Source of the DNA: Maricaulis sp.
GTDB taxonomy: Bacteria > Pseudomonadota > Alphaproteobacteria > Caulobacterales > Maricaulaceae
Direction: 5' to 3'
Assembly (NCBI RefSeq): GCF_017642925.1
Contig: NZ_JAEPOL010000001.1
Coordinates: forward strand, 1 to 64,000
DNA: 64,000 nucleotides
Shown here: in pieces, positions 34,915 through 45,921 of the stretch
Position numbering within the stretch: position 1 is the first letter of the stretch
Layout: every line of letters starts with the position of its first letter
Position numbers and translations under genes: made by a program
The notes under the pieces: model-generated
What the model was told of the DNA's origin: nothing
The model's database searches: none
What the model saw: only the letters and a program-made list of their open reading frames with translations

Positions 34915-35008
34915 CAGACCCTTCCGCGGGTCTGTCCAGTCCGCTGGAGCCAATGTCACAAACGGTCAAAACGGCCTCCGGCAGAGGGTCTAAACATCGG
35001 GTCTGTCC
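34915..35008. promoter_or_regulatory. Hairpin and exact 11-bp direct repeat between divergent membrane genes
   Basis: The 11-mer cgggtctgtcc occurs at 34927-34937 and again at 34998-35008. The first copy is part of a 7-bp hairpin (cagaccc 34915-34921, gggtctg 34928-34934). A related gggtct lies at 34985-34990. Both copies sit in the 154-bp divergent intergenic region, consistent with an operator. The regulator is unknown; the LytTR and AraC proteins nearby are candidates. Confidence 0.35.
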
Positions 35009-35031
35009 CGTTTCCCGCCCCGGAGCCTGTC

Positions 35032-35532
35032 ATGAATGCCCGCCGCCTGACCCCCATCCTCCTGATCCTCGCCGTTCTGTCGATGGCGCCCCTGATACCG
35101 GGCGGGCCGGTGGAAAACCGCAGTTTCGGACACATCCCCGTCGCGGTGCTGATCGCGTTCAACGCCTTCATCACGCTGGTGGTGCTGGGCTCGATCCCGC
35201 TGGCTGCGCTGGCACGCCGGGGCGGCCGCGACATCCTGGTCTGGGTGATCGCCGACGGGCTGGGCTATGTCGCGATTTTCGCCCTCGACCTGCTGCACAT
35301 CTTCCCGGTCTCGCCGACACCGATGTCGCCGGCCCTGATCGGGTTCGAGCTTGCCGGGCTGGCCTTCGGCCTCGCCATCATCGGCTCCGCCGTCCGCGAT
35401 TTGCGCCGGCCGCAACCGGAGCAAACCCCGTCGCGCGCCCTGTCAGCCGGTGCACGGCGGCTCATTCTCGGCGGCGCGCTCGGCCTGGCCGGTATCGTCA
35501 TCATCGCCGGCACGATCGGCGCGCTCCACTGA
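35032..35532 (+). CDS. Four-helix membrane protein
   Basis: 166 residues with hydrophobic segments at about 7-25, 35-60, 68-92 and 140-162, joined by short loops. ATG at 35032 with ggag in the ribosome-binding position. Its last 90 bases overlap the 3' end of the AraC-family gene on the other strand, and the overlap includes the final membrane helix, so both ends look genuine. No family was recognised. It may belong with the similar divergent gene at 34407-34877. Confidence 0.6.
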   Translation: MNARRLTPILLILAVLSMAPLIPGGPVENRSFGHIPVAVLIAFNAFITLVVLGSIPLAALARRGGRDILVWVIADGLGYVAIFALDLLHIFPVSPTPMSPALIGFELAGLAFGLAIIGSAVRDLRRPQPEQTPSRALSAGARRLILGGALGLAGIVIIAGTIGALH

Positions 35533-36390
35533 CACCCACAACTCCACCCGCACCGGCCCGCCCAGGACCGCATCGGCCCGGAAGCGCTCGAAATCCGGAC
35601 GGTCCGACTTGACCCAGCCGCTGCGCGGCAGCCAGCTGGCCCAGGCGTAGTTGACCGTGTCGAGCAGGGTTTCGAGCGGGCCGTCATGGACGAAGACGGC
35701 ATACGGCCCCGCCGGGATGTCGAGGGCGATCAGGCCTTCGTCCGCCCCGCCTTTGCCCGGCCCGCCTTCTTCCGGCCGGGCGGCGACATAGACCAGGCAG
35801 CGGTCCGGCATGTCGGCGATCGCGGGATGGTCGGCCAGGGTGACGCCGAACAGCGTGTCGCCGGGTGCGGGCGGATCCGCGTCCAGAACGGACATCCACA
35901 GGGCCTCGACGGCGGCCTGGTCTTCAAAGGCGACACCGATGCCCCGGCCGGCGAGCGTCAGCGGCTGCGTCCATTCGACCAGATCCGGCGGGGCGCGCAG
36001 AACCCGGCGCCGCTGGGCAAGACCGGGCGGCGTCGGCGGGCGCAGGCCGGACTGGTAGCGCCGCGCCGGCCGGGCGCGATAGCGGCCCGGCGCCGTGCCG
36101 TACAGAGCCTTGAATGCGCGCGTGAAAGCCGCCTGGCTCTCGAACCCGCAATCGAGCGCGAGATCCAGGATGCGCACATCGCTGCCGCGCAGCCGGGCGG
36201 CGGCCCATGTCAGACGGCGCTTGCGGATATAGGCCTTCAGCCCTTCGCCATAATGGGCCTGGAACAACCGGTGCAGATGATAGCGCGTCAGACCGGCCGC
36301 GGCAGCGACCCGGTCGAGCGGCAGCGGCGTATCGAGATGCGCCTCGATATAATCCATCGCCGCCTGGACATGCTGCTGCGCCGTTTCCAT
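35443..36390 (-). CDS. AraC-family regulator with GyrI-like ligand domain
   Basis: 315 residues. The N-terminal two helix-turn-helix AraC domain runs from METAQQHVQAAMDYIEAHL to YGTAPGRYRARPARRY (about 1-112). The C-terminal GyrI-like small-molecule-binding domain runs from LTLAGRGIGVAFE to VELWVSVE (about 143-290), with the conserved DIPAGPYAVFVHDGP and F-type dipeptides. Members sense antibiotics or other amphipathic cations and control efflux or detoxification. A poorly conserved final tail of about 25 residues overlaps the convergent membrane gene. Confidence 0.87.
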   Translation of the reverse strand: METAQQHVQAAMDYIEAHLDTPLPLDRVAAAAGLTRYHLHRLFQAHYGEGLKAYIRKRRLTWAAARLRGSDVRILDLALDCGFESQAAFTRAFKALYGTAPGRYRARPARRYQSGLRPPTPPGLAQRRRVLRAPPDLVEWTQPLTLAGRGIGVAFEDQAAVEALWMSVLDADPPAPGDTLFGVTLADHPAIADMPDRCLVYVAARPEEGGPGKGGADEGLIALDIPAGPYAVFVHDGPLETLLDTVNYAWASWLPRSGWVKSDRPDFERFRADAVLGGPVRVELWVSVERADRAGDDDDTGQAERAAENEPPCTG

Positions 36391-36423
36391 CGCTTCGCCG
36401 GACCTCCCGCCCGGCGGGATAAA

Positions 36424-36458
36424 CCGGGCCTCCCCGTCTGGCAAACGGCGAGGCCCGG
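36424..36458. terminator. Hairpin between porin and AraC genes
   Basis: A 9-bp perfect stem (ccgggcctc 36424-36432, gaggcccgg 36450-36458) with a 17-base loop follows the porin stop. On the minus strand it is followed only by tttat, a weak tail. It could be a porin terminator or the AraC leader. Confidence 0.4.
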
Positions 36459-36478
36459 TCTGCTACTTCAGCGACAGA

Positions 36479-37804
36479 TCAGAACCGCGCCTTGATACCC
36501 ACGATGCCGACATTGGACTGGACGCCGGACAGGGAGACGTCCTGGATGCCGACGAAGGGCTGGAAACCGTCGTTGAAGACGTATTCCACGCCCAGATCGA
36601 GCTGCGGTGTGAGGTGCATTTCCAGGCCGAGCACGTGCTGGAAGGCCTCGTCGAACTCGGTATTGTCCGGGCCGAGCGTGGTGTGGGAGAAGACCGCGCT
36701 GAGATCGGTATCATAGCCCAGAAGCTCGGTGCGGTAGCGGCCCATCACGGTGAGCGCATCGAGATGGCGATTGCCGTCGAAAGCCTGGCCGGCATCCGTG
36801 TTGAAGGCGGTCGCCGACCAGACATCGGTCGAGCGGGTGTATTCCACGGCGAGATCATAGCGCGGCGTGGTGTATTCCGCGGCGATGTCCCACAGGCCGG
36901 TGCGGTATTCGATATAGACCAGCGGCGGACGCGGCGCGTTCGGCGGCGAGAAACGGTCGACGGCCTGCACCGTGTGGGCGGTGAAATTATTGTTGTAGAT
37001 CGTGTCGTGCAGATAGCTGGCCGACACGCGCAGGGCCCGGTCGTCGCCCAGATCGAAGCGGCGCTCGGCCTTCAGGGCGTAATTCGTGCCCAGACCGCCA
37101 TCCCGGTCCGTGGTGAAGCCGACGCGCAGCATGCGCTCGCCGGTCGCCGCCGTGGCGGACACGCGCCAGGTATCGGCGATATAGCCCAGCTCCAGCACCG
37201 GCTCGTCGGCCAGGGCCCAGAAGAAGTGCTGGTTGATCGAGTGGGTGAAGGGGTTGTAGCCAAACTGCTCGCCGAAATCGATCGTCTTGCGGCCATAGGC
37301 CAGATAGCCGCCGAACACATCGAGATTGCCCAGGACGGCATAGTATTCGCGCGTCTGGAACTGGTTCTGGTCGCGCGTGAAGGTGACTTCGGAATACTCG
37401 GTGTGCACGAAACCGGTCAGCCAGTCGCCCACGGCACCGGTGAAGGTGAGGCCGGCGGCGTTGATCACGAAGTCGGAGTTTTCCTCGCCGGAGCCGTGCT
37501 GGTCGGGAAAGCGGTTGAGGATCGGGAATTTGCCGGCCGTATCCGTGGTTTCGTGGAAATAGGCGCCCTTGAAGAAACCGCCCAGGGTCAGCGTGTTCGC
37601 ATCGAGCCGGCCGGACTGGCGCGCGCGCAGCAGGAAAGCGACATCCTGGGTCAGGCCTTCCTGGGTGTCGGCCAGTTGCGCGGTGAGCGCGGGGTCGACC
37701 CGGATGTGGCGGCCCAGCGCCGTGTATTCGACATCATGGTCCTGCGCGGAAGCGGCACCGCTCACCGCCATGAGGGCGGCGGTGGTCAGAAGAATGGTTT
37801 TCAC
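36479..37804 (-). CDS. Outer-membrane beta-barrel porin (LbtU-like)
   Basis: 441 residues from a GTG start at 37804 with aaagggg upstream and a signal peptide ending ASAQDHD (about 20). The body is alternating polar and aromatic beta strands, and the C-terminus ends KARF with the terminal Phe required for BAM assembly. The sequence resembles LbtU-type siderophore porins (REYYAVLGNLDVFGGYLAYG, TIDFGEQFGYNPFTHSINQ), but this is a memory-based family guess. It is a single-gene unit; the spacing to pnp includes a terminator. Confidence 0.7.
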   Translation of the reverse strand: MKTILLTTAALMAVSGAASAQDHDVEYTALGRHIRVDPALTAQLADTQEGLTQDVAFLLRARQSGRLDANTLTLGGFFKGAYFHETTDTAGKFPILNRFPDQHGSGEENSDFVINAAGLTFTGAVGDWLTGFVHTEYSEVTFTRDQNQFQTREYYAVLGNLDVFGGYLAYGRKTIDFGEQFGYNPFTHSINQHFFWALADEPVLELGYIADTWRVSATAATGERMLRVGFTTDRDGGLGTNYALKAERRFDLGDDRALRVSASYLHDTIYNNNFTAHTVQAVDRFSPPNAPRPPLVYIEYRTGLWDIAAEYTTPRYDLAVEYTRSTDVWSATAFNTDAGQAFDGNRHLDALTVMGRYRTELLGYDTDLSAVFSHTTLGPDNTEFDEAFQHVLGLEMHLTPQLDLGVEYVFNDGFQPFVGIQDVSLSGVQSNVGIVGIKARF

Positions 37805-37930
37805 TGAAACGTCCCCTTTGCCGGCGTATCGCGCCGGGAAATCCCGAAAAGAGATGGGGGTATTAGCAGGCTGTTTTGCGGCTGCAAGCCGCGAGTGCCG
37901 CATAAATGATACTGACTTTACAGTGTGTTG

Positions 37931-37969
37931 AAAAAGAAACGCCCCCGCAGGCGGAAGCTGCGGGGGCGT
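37931..37969 (-). terminator. Rho-independent terminator of pnp
   Basis: A 12-bp perfect stem (acgcccccgcag 37939-37950, ctgcgggggcgt 37958-37969) with a 7-base loop. On the minus strand it is followed by ttctttttc (37938-37931). It starts about 27 bases past the pnp stop. Confidence 0.85.
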
Positions 37970-37996
37970 CTCGTTTCAGTCGGGATGAAGCGGGCC

Positions 37997-40126
<2,130 letters not shown>

Positions 40127-40155
40127 ATCGTCTTTCGTACGGATGTGGTCGCGGA

Positions 40156-40425
40156 TCAGCGGCGCAGACCCAGCTTCTCGATAAGCGCCGTGTAACGCGC
40201 TTCGTCTTTCTTCTTCAGGTAGTCGAGAAGCCGGCGACGCTGGGAAACCATTTTCAGAAGGCCGCGACGCGAGTGGTTGTCCTTCTTGTGGCTCTTGAAG
40301 TGCTCGGTGAGGTTGGCGATCCGTTCGGTCAGGATGGCCACCTGGACTTCGGGCGAACCCGTATCCGTGTTGCCGCGAGCATTGTCTTTGATGAGCGCGG
40401 TCTTGCGCTCTTGCGTAATCGACAT
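40156..40425 (-). CDS. rpsO: 30S ribosomal protein S15
   Basis: 89 residues, a primary 16S rRNA-binding protein of the platform. It shows the normal [16 protein letters not shown] and [21 protein letters not shown] motifs. It sits between truB and pnp on one strand. In E. coli the rpsO message is autoregulated and its cleavage linked to pnp; similar control is possible here but no operator was identified. Confidence 0.97.
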   Translation of the reverse strand: MSITQERKTALIKDNARGNTDTGSPEVQVAILTERIANLTEHFKSHKKDNHSRRGLLKMVSQRRRLLDYLKKKDEARYTALIEKLGLRR

Positions 40426-40458
40426 CGTGTTCTCCTAAAACGCGTTATGTCGCCCCGT

Positions 40459-41415
40459 TCACGGGGTGAGGTTGAAAACGCGCCAGGGCTGGAATTTTCC
40501 GGCTCTGGCGTCGCCGATCGCGACTGCCTGGTCCTTGCAGGTCGCCAAAGCCGAGAAGCTGCAGTCCCGACCCGCAATCGAGAGCGGGCGTCGCTGCGTT
40601 TTCAGCTCTTGCGCCTGACGCGGGAGCAGGACGATCGAGCGTCCTTGCTTCAATTGGAAGGCTTCCTCCTCGGTCACGGCCAGGGCCGGGATGTCGTCCA
40701 GCGCGGTCTGAACCGGGAGCAGAGCTTCCGAAGCGGCGCCCTTATGGGCCATTTCTTCCAATACGTCCAGTCTTGTGGATTCAGCCTCATCGAAACGGCC
40801 GACCCGGATCCGGCGCAGCGCCGCAACATGGCCCTCCGTGCCCAGCGCAAAGGCCAGATCGCGGGCCAGGGAACGCACATAGACGCCCTTGCCGCAGCGC
40901 ATCTCCAGCACCGCCATATCGGGCGAGGGGCAGTCCATCAGGCTCAGCGCGGAGACATGCACCTGGCGGGCCTCCAGCTCGACCGCCTCGCCGTCGCGGG
41001 CGAGGTCGTAGGCACGCTCGCCATCCACCTTGATCGCCGAATAGACCGGCGGCACCTGTTCGATATCGCCGATGAAGCCGGCCAGCGCCGCCTCGATCGC
41101 CGCCCGGTCCGGACGCACATCCGACGTGGCGACGATCTCGCCCTCGGTATCCAGCGTGTCGGTGCGCTCGCCCCACTTCACCGTGAAGCGGTAGATCTTC
41201 TCGCCCTCCACGGCGAAGGGCACGGTCTTGGTCGCCTCGCCCAGCGCGATCGGCAAAAGGCCGGAGGCCAGCGGGTCGAGCGTGCCGGCATGGCCGGCCT
41301 TCTTGGCATTGAAGATGCGGCGCACAGCCGAGACGGCCTGGGTGGAGGTCATGTCGAGCGGCTTGTCCAGGACGATCCAGCCATGGACGTCCAGCCCCTT
41401 GCGGCGACGGGCCAT
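40459..41415 (-). CDS. truB: tRNA pseudouridine(55) synthase
   Basis: Makes pseudouridine 55 in the T loop of tRNAs. 318 residues. The catalytic Asp lies in [32 protein letters not shown] gives the N-terminal motif; [19 protein letters not shown] and [11 protein letters not shown] are the C-terminal motifs. Member of rbfA-truB-rpsO-pnp; the start at 41415 is followed by a long basic MARRRKG. Confidence 0.95.
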   Translation of the reverse strand: MARRRKGLDVHGWIVLDKPLDMTSTQAVSAVRRIFNAKKAGHAGTLDPLASGLLPIALGEATKTVPFAVEGEKIYRFTVKWGERTDTLDTEGEIVATSDVRPDRAAIEAALAGFIGDIEQVPPVYSAIKVDGERAYDLARDGEAVELEARQVHVSALSLMDCPSPDMAVLEMRCGKGVYVRSLARDLAFALGTEGHVAALRRIRVGRFDEAESTRLDVLEEMAHKGAASEALLPVQTALDDIPALAVTEEEAFQLKQGRSIVLLPRQAQELKTQRRPLSIAGRDCSFSALATCKDQAVAIGDARAGKFQPWRVFNLTP

Positions 41416-41521
41416 ACAAGTCTCCTTCTTTCGCCGGGGATCGGACCCGGATGCGCAAGAGCGGTCAGAAAGGGCGGGTGTCTAGACGACGGGCCCGGCG
41501 CGTGCAACCGGGCGGTCCGGC

Positions 41522-41944
41522 CTAGTCCTCGTCCTCGCCCGGATGATCGTGTCTGAGGTCCTGCTTCACCTGCGGCCGCGACAGCAATTCGTCGACATGG
41601 CTGGCCGTGTCGAAACTGTTGTCGGGATGGAAGTTGAGCTGCGGCGTGAACTTCATGTCGATCTCACGTCCCAGCTTGCCGCGCAGATAGCTGGCGGCGC
41701 GGTTGAGCGCCGCGGCCAGACGCACCTGGTCGCCCTGGCCGAGCGGTGCGACATAGACTTTCGCCTGGCGCAGATCGGGGCTGGGCCGCACCTCGGTGAC
41801 CGAGATCAGCACACCGTCCAGATCCGGATCGCGCAGCTCCTCGCGGGCGAGAATGTCGACCAGCGCATGACGGATAAGCTCACCCGCGCGCAGCTGGCGC
41901 TGCGAGGGGCCCTTGGTTTCGTTGCGATGCTGATGTCTGGCCAT
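41522..41944 (-). CDS. rbfA: Ribosome-binding factor A
   Basis: Late 30S maturation factor with a single KH-like domain. 140 residues. ELIRHALVDILAREELRDPDL and VTEVRPSPDLRQAKVYV fit the family. The acidic C-terminus ends in DLRHDHPGEDED. The start at 41944 has ggag 8 bases upstream; another in-frame codon at 41956 and the longer extension are not family-like. Because the SnoaL pair lies upstream in reverse, rbfA must be driven from the divergent 166-bp gap. Confidence 0.93.
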   Translation of the reverse strand: MARHQHRNETKGPSQRQLRAGELIRHALVDILAREELRDPDLDGVLISVTEVRPSPDLRQAKVYVAPLGQGDQVRLAAALNRAASYLRGKLGREIDMKFTPQLNFHPDNSFDTASHVDELLSRPQVKQDLRHDHPGEDED

Positions 41945-41978
41945 GACGCGCTCCATCGGTTCGGGTCCGGGGCGCGGG

Positions 41979-42007
41979 GGTGTACGCCTCTTGCCGCCGC
42001 GATGCAA
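41979..42007 (-). promoter_or_regulatory. Candidate promoter of rbfA-truB-rpsO-pnp
   Basis: On the minus strand TTGCAT (42007-42002) is followed after 17 bases by TACACC (41984-41979). The -35 hexamer equals the one ahead of rimP, but the -10 is weak (3 of 6). Its placement is consistent with the need for a promoter in this gap. Confidence 0.35.
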
Positions 42008-42110
42008 GGCATGCGCCCGGCTTTGCAGGGCAAGCGCTCGCAAAAGCGTGAATGGCTCCGGCCGGACGCCGCGTCTAGTCTCGCTCACCGCCGCGGGGAG
42101 GAGAACGCAG

Positions 42111-42587
42111 ATGGACAAGTCGGTTGCCGGCTTTTTCGTGATCATGATGGCGCTGGTCGCCCGGCAGGACGATGCACCGCCGGAGGCCCCGGTCGCACAG
42201 GCCTATCTGGCCGCCTACCAGGCGCAGGATTTCGACGCCCTGGCCGGGCTCTATGCCGAGGACGCCGTCTTCGTCGACCCGACCTCCTTCGATGTCGGCG
42301 CAATCACACCGCCGATCGACTGGCAGGGCCGCGAGGCCATCCTCAGCGGATTGCGTTCGTGGAATATCGAACGGCTCGAATATGCCGTCGATCGCAATTA
42401 TCAGGCGTCCGGACGCACCGTCTTTGACGGCGCGGTCACTGCTGTCTACGCGCTGGAAGACGGGGAACGGCACTACCGCTTTCCCATTGTCACCATCGTC
42501 ACGGTGCAGGACGGCCAGGTCGTCGAGCATCGCGACTATACCGATTATGCCGGCATGGCGCAGATCGATCCGGCCGGCGATCACTGA
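42111..42587 (+). CDS. Secreted SnoaL-like protein, first of pair
   Basis: 158 residues with a short hydrophobic N-terminus (GFFVIMMALVA) that may be a signal peptide. A nuclear-transport-factor-2/SnoaL-like cone follows: AQAYLAAYQAQDFDALAGLYAEDAVFVDPTSF, then IDWQGREAILSGLRSW, with VTIVTVQDGQVVEHRDYTDY at the end. Excellent ribosome-binding site (ggggaggag). It pairs with the next gene, with which it shares the AED-x-V-x-x-DPT and DY-x-x-YA motifs. The fold covers hydratases, isomerases and non-enzymatic binders, so no activity is assigned. Confidence 0.75.
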   Translation: MDKSVAGFFVIMMALVARQDDAPPEAPVAQAYLAAYQAQDFDALAGLYAEDAVFVDPTSFDVGAITPPIDWQGREAILSGLRSWNIERLEYAVDRNYQASGRTVFDGAVTAVYALEDGERHYRFPIVTIVTVQDGQVVEHRDYTDYAGMAQIDPAGDH

Positions 42588-42598
42588 CGAGGACCTGC

Positions 42599-43102
42599 AT
42601 GAGAAAACATACCGTCGCGGCAGCAATGATGGCCGGCCTGTTCTGCATGCCCGCAGCCTGGGCGCAGGAGATGAACGAGACCGAGCGTTTCGCCCGCGAG
42701 TACATGGAACACTATTCCGCCGTCGACTGGGATACGATGGAAGGGTATCTGGCCGAGGATGTGGTGTTCGCCGACCCGACCGCGATGGGTCCGGACTATG
42801 GCCAGGACGGTGCCCTGTACGAGGGCCGCGAGGCGGTCATGGAGGCGCTGCGCAGCTTCAGCGCCAGCTATAATCCGATCGAGCTCGGCTTCGAGTGGGA
42901 CACCGTGTTCGAGAGCAATGGCCGCGTTGTCTTCATGGGCCATGTCAACGCGCTCTATCCCGCACGTACAGAGGGCCAGAATTTCCGCTGGCGCGCCGAA
43001 CAGGTCACCGTGGTGACGGTGCGCGACGGCGTGGTGATCCGTCATGACGACTACGCCAATTACGCCAATCCCGAACAGGGGCTGATCCCGGCCGCCGAGT
43101 GA
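42599..43102 (+). CDS. Secreted SnoaL-like protein, second of pair
   Basis: 167 residues with a clear signal peptide (MRKHTVAAAMMAGLFCMPAAWAQ). The mature part is another SnoaL/NTF2-like cone: FAREYMEHYSAVDWDTMEGYLAEDVVFADPTAMG, then YEGREAVMEALRSFSASYN, closing with VTVVTVRDGVVIRHDDYANYA. A gagg ribosome-binding site precedes it, 11 bases after the first gene. Probably a tandem duplication with divergence; the pair is exported and inverted relative to the surrounding operons. Confidence 0.8.
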   Translation: MRKHTVAAAMMAGLFCMPAAWAQEMNETERFAREYMEHYSAVDWDTMEGYLAEDVVFADPTAMGPDYGQDGALYEGREAVMEALRSFSASYNPIELGFEWDTVFESNGRVVFMGHVNALYPARTEGQNFRWRAEQVTVVTVRDGVVIRHDDYANYANPEQGLIPAAE

Positions 43103-43129
43103 TCCACCGGCCCTTGTAGCGGGATGCAG

Positions 43130-43161
43130 AAAGGGCGGCCCCTGCCGGAGCCGCCCTTTTT
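43130..43161. terminator. Bidirectional terminator between SnoaL pair and infB
   Basis: The stem aaagggcggc (43130-43139) pairs with gccgcccttt (43150-43159), with a 10-base loop and T run extending to 43161. On the plus strand it ends in tttttc; on the minus strand in tttctgc. It lies between the two convergent 3' ends. Confidence 0.8.
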
Positions 43162-43187
43162 CAATGCCAGCTGTTCGGCCGAACCGG

Positions 43188-45779
43188 TCAGTCCAGCTTG
43201 CGGGCGATCTCGACCACTTCGAAACACTCGATCTGGTCGCCCTTCTGCAGGTCGTCGTAATTCTCGAAGGCCATGCCGCACTCGGTACCGGCACGAACCT
43301 CGGGAACCTCGTCCTTGAAGCGCTTGAGGGTTTTCAGATTGCCCTCGTGCAGCACCGTGTCGTCGCGCAGCAGGCGCACGCCGCAGCCGCGCTTCACCAC
43401 GCCTTCGGTCACGCGGCAACCGGCGACCTTGCCGACCTTGGTGATGTTGAACACTTCCAGGATTTCCGCGTAACCGATGAAGTTCTCGCGCTTCTCCGGC
43501 GCCAGCATGCCTTCCATCGTGTTCTTCACGTCGTCCAGCACGTCGTAGATCACCGAGTAGTAGCGGATCTCGACACCTTCACGCTCGGCCAGCTCGCGGG
43601 CCTGCTTGTTGGCGCGGACGTTGAAGGCGAAGACCGGAGCACCGGACGACTTGGCCAGAAGCACGTCGCTCTCGTTCACACCGCCCGGGGCAGCGTGAAT
43701 GACGCGGGCGCGGACCTCGTCATTGCCCAGCTTCTCGAGCGACTGCTTGATCGCCTCGGCCGAACCCTGCACGTCCGCCTTCACCAGCAGCGGCATTTCC
43801 TGGGTCTGGTCCTGCTTCAGGCGCGCCATCATCTGCTCGAGCGAGGCACCGCCGCCGCTGACCGCACCGGCCGCCTGACGCTCCTTGCGCTGGCGATAAT
43901 CGGCGATCTCGCGGGCCCGGGCCTCGTTCTCGACGACGGCAAAGACCTCGCCCGGTTCCGGCGCACCGGCCAGGCCGAGAATCTCGACCGGCACGGACGG
44001 CTCTGCGGAATCCAGCTGCTGGCCGCGCTCGTTGACGAGCGCACGCACCCGGCCCCACTGCGACCCGGCGACGACGATATCGCCGCGCTTCAGCGTACCG
44101 CGGCGCACCAGCACCGTAGCCACCGAGCCGCGGCCCTTGTCGACCTGGCTTTCGATGACCACGCCTTCGGCGGCCCGGTCGGGATTGGCCTTCAGGTCGA
44201 GCAGTTCGGCCTGCAGGTTGATCGCCTCGGTCAGCTCGTCGAGACCTTCGCGCTTCTTGGCCGACACATTCACCGACTGCACGTCACCGGACATCGCTTC
44301 CACGACGATCTCGTGCTGCAGCAGGTCGGTGAGGACCTTTTGCGGATTGGCGTCCGGCTTGTCGCACTTGTTGACCGCCACGATGATCGGCGTACCCGCC
44401 GCCTTGGCGTGATGGATCGCCTCGATGGTCTGCGGCTTGACGCTGTCGTCGGCCGCCACGACCAGGATCACGATATCGGTCGCCTCGGCACCGCGCGAAC
44501 GCATGGCCGAGAAGGCCGCGTGGCCCGGCGTGTCGAGGAAGGTGATCTTCTCGCCACCCTTCAGCTGCACCTGGTAGGCGCCGATATGCTGGGTGATGCC
44601 ACCCGCCTCGCCGGCGGCCACATCGGTGGCCCGCAGCGCGTCGAGCAGCGAGGTCTTGCCGTGGTCGACGTGACCCATGACGGCGATGACCGGCGCACGG
44701 GCGACCTGGCTTTCTTCCGGATCGTCCTCGGCGATGAAGCCTTCTTCCACGTCGGACTCGGAGACGCGCTTCACGATGTGACCGAACTCCTCGACCACCA
44801 GTTCGGCGGTGTCGGCATCGAGCACGTCGTTCACGCGGACCATCTGGCCCTGCTTCATCAGGTATTTGACGACGTCGACAGCGCGTTCAGCCATACGGTT
44901 GGCCAGATCGGACACCGTAATGGCTTCCGGGACGACCACATCGCGGGCGATCTTGTCACGGCCGGTGCCGGTATCCTGACGGCGCTGCTTTTCACGCTCG
45001 CGGGCCCGGCGCACCGAGGCGAGCGAACGCTGCCGCTCCTCGTCGCCATCGACGATATTCTGGATCGTCAACTTGCCGCGGCGGCGATTGTCGGTCTTGG
45101 CACGGGCTGGCTGGGCCTTGGCCGGGCCGGGACCGGCACTGCCCTTGCGCTTGACGCGGCCACCCATGGCCTCGAGCGCCGACGCGGCGTCCTCGCCGTC
45201 ATCGCGACGGTCGCGGCGCGGCTCGTCCTTGTCCTTGGCCGGCGCAGCCTTGCGGCGCGGCTCGTCATCGCTGCGCGGCGCATCCTGGGCCGCTGCCAGA
45301 TTGGCCGCCTCTTCTTCCGCCTTGCGACGCGCTTCGTCGTCAGCCTTGCGGCGGGCCTCTTCCTCGGCTTCGCGCGCTTCGCGTTCCTCGCGCTCGCGCT
45401 GTTCCTCGAGATGGCGCTGTTCGTCCGCGGCGCGCTGGGCGCGTTCCTCGGCCTCTTTCTTCTTCAGCGCGTCGCGGTCAGCCGCCTCGGCCCGGGCCCG
45501 GGCGATGGCGCGCTGACGGGCGACCAGTTCCTCTTCGGACAGGCCGAGCTGGCGCGCCTTGGCCGCAAGCGCGCTTTCGCCGCCCTTGGCCGCGCCGCCG
45601 GCACCCTTGCCGGTTCCCGGAGCTCCGTCCTTGCCCGGTGTCGCCACACGCTTGCGCTTCTTCTCGACCACCACGGCCTTGGAGCGTCCGCGCGCAAAAC
45701 TCTGCTGCACGGTGCCGGAGCCGGATCGTTTCAAAGAGAGCGGCCGGCGGCCGGACTTGTTGTCGTCTGCGTCGCTCAT
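43188..45779 (-). CDS. infB: Translation initiation factor IF-2
   Basis: GTPase that brings initiator tRNA to the 30S subunit and promotes joining. 863 residues. A long charged Ala/Glu/Arg linker (about 84-270) follows a basic N-terminus. The IF2_N motif ([21 protein letters not shown]) precedes the G domain with G1 GHVDHGKTS at 369-377, [16 protein letters not shown] and [10 protein letters not shown]. The C-terminal part has [15 protein letters not shown] and [20 protein letters not shown]. Start at 45779 with ggaagg. The 142-bp leader to ylxR holds a stem that can hide this ribosome-binding site. Confidence 0.97.
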   Translation of the reverse strand: MSDADDNKSGRRPLSLKRSGSGTVQQSFARGRSKAVVVEKKRKRVATPGKDGAPGTGKGAGGAAKGGESALAAKARQLGLSEEELVARQRAIARARAEAADRDALKKKEAEERAQRAADEQRHLEEQREREEREAREAEEEARRKADDEARRKAEEEAANLAAAQDAPRSDDEPRRKAAPAKDKDEPRRDRRDDGEDAASALEAMGGRVKRKGSAGPGPAKAQPARAKTDNRRRGKLTIQNIVDGDEERQRSLASVRRAREREKQRRQDTGTGRDKIARDVVVPEAITVSDLANRMAERAVDVVKYLMKQGQMVRVNDVLDADTAELVVEEFGHIVKRVSESDVEEGFIAEDDPEESQVARAPVIAVMGHVDHGKTSLLDALRATDVAAGEAGGITQHIGAYQVQLKGGEKITFLDTPGHAAFSAMRSRGAEATDIVILVVAADDSVKPQTIEAIHHAKAAGTPIIVAVNKCDKPDANPQKVLTDLLQHEIVVEAMSGDVQSVNVSAKKREGLDELTEAINLQAELLDLKANPDRAAEGVVIESQVDKGRGSVATVLVRRGTLKRGDIVVAGSQWGRVRALVNERGQQLDSAEPSVPVEILGLAGAPEPGEVFAVVENEARAREIADYRQRKERQAAGAVSGGGASLEQMMARLKQDQTQEMPLLVKADVQGSAEAIKQSLEKLGNDEVRARVIHAAPGGVNESDVLLAKSSGAPVFAFNVRANKQARELAEREGVEIRYYSVIYDVLDDVKNTMEGMLAPEKRENFIGYAEILEVFNITKVGKVAGCRVTEGVVKRGCGVRLLRDDTVLHEGNLKTLKRFKDEVPEVRAGTECGMAFENYDDLQKGDQIECFEVVEIARKLD

Positions 45780-45879
45780 GCGAGCCTTCCAAATCGGCTT
45801 TCGTTCCACGTTCCGCCCCGGTAGCCGAATGCCGGTGCGGCGCACTATCCAAACCTGCTCGTCCGGTTTGAAGGCTCGC
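45780..45879 (-). promoter_or_regulatory. Stem sequestering the infB ribosome-binding site
   Basis: On the minus-strand mRNA the segment from 45879-45870 (gcgagccttc) is perfectly complementary to 45789-45780 (gaaggctcgc), which holds most of the infB ribosome-binding site and lies directly against the ATG. The arms can be extended by 3 bp past a one-base bulge and enclose about 80 nt that is itself partly structured. Such a pairing would block initiation unless melted or remodelled. Regulation of infB is inferred, not shown. Confidence 0.5.
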
Positions 45880-45921
45880 TAAACTAGCCAGCTCCGGCCC
45901 GGACGCAACCGCGAAGGCGGT

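Noticed and set aside
43164-45824. Plus-strand open frame of 886 codons opposite infB
   Set aside because: It mirrors the IF-2 codon pattern in antisense (His/Arg/Leu rich) and has no recognisable domain; infB is certain.
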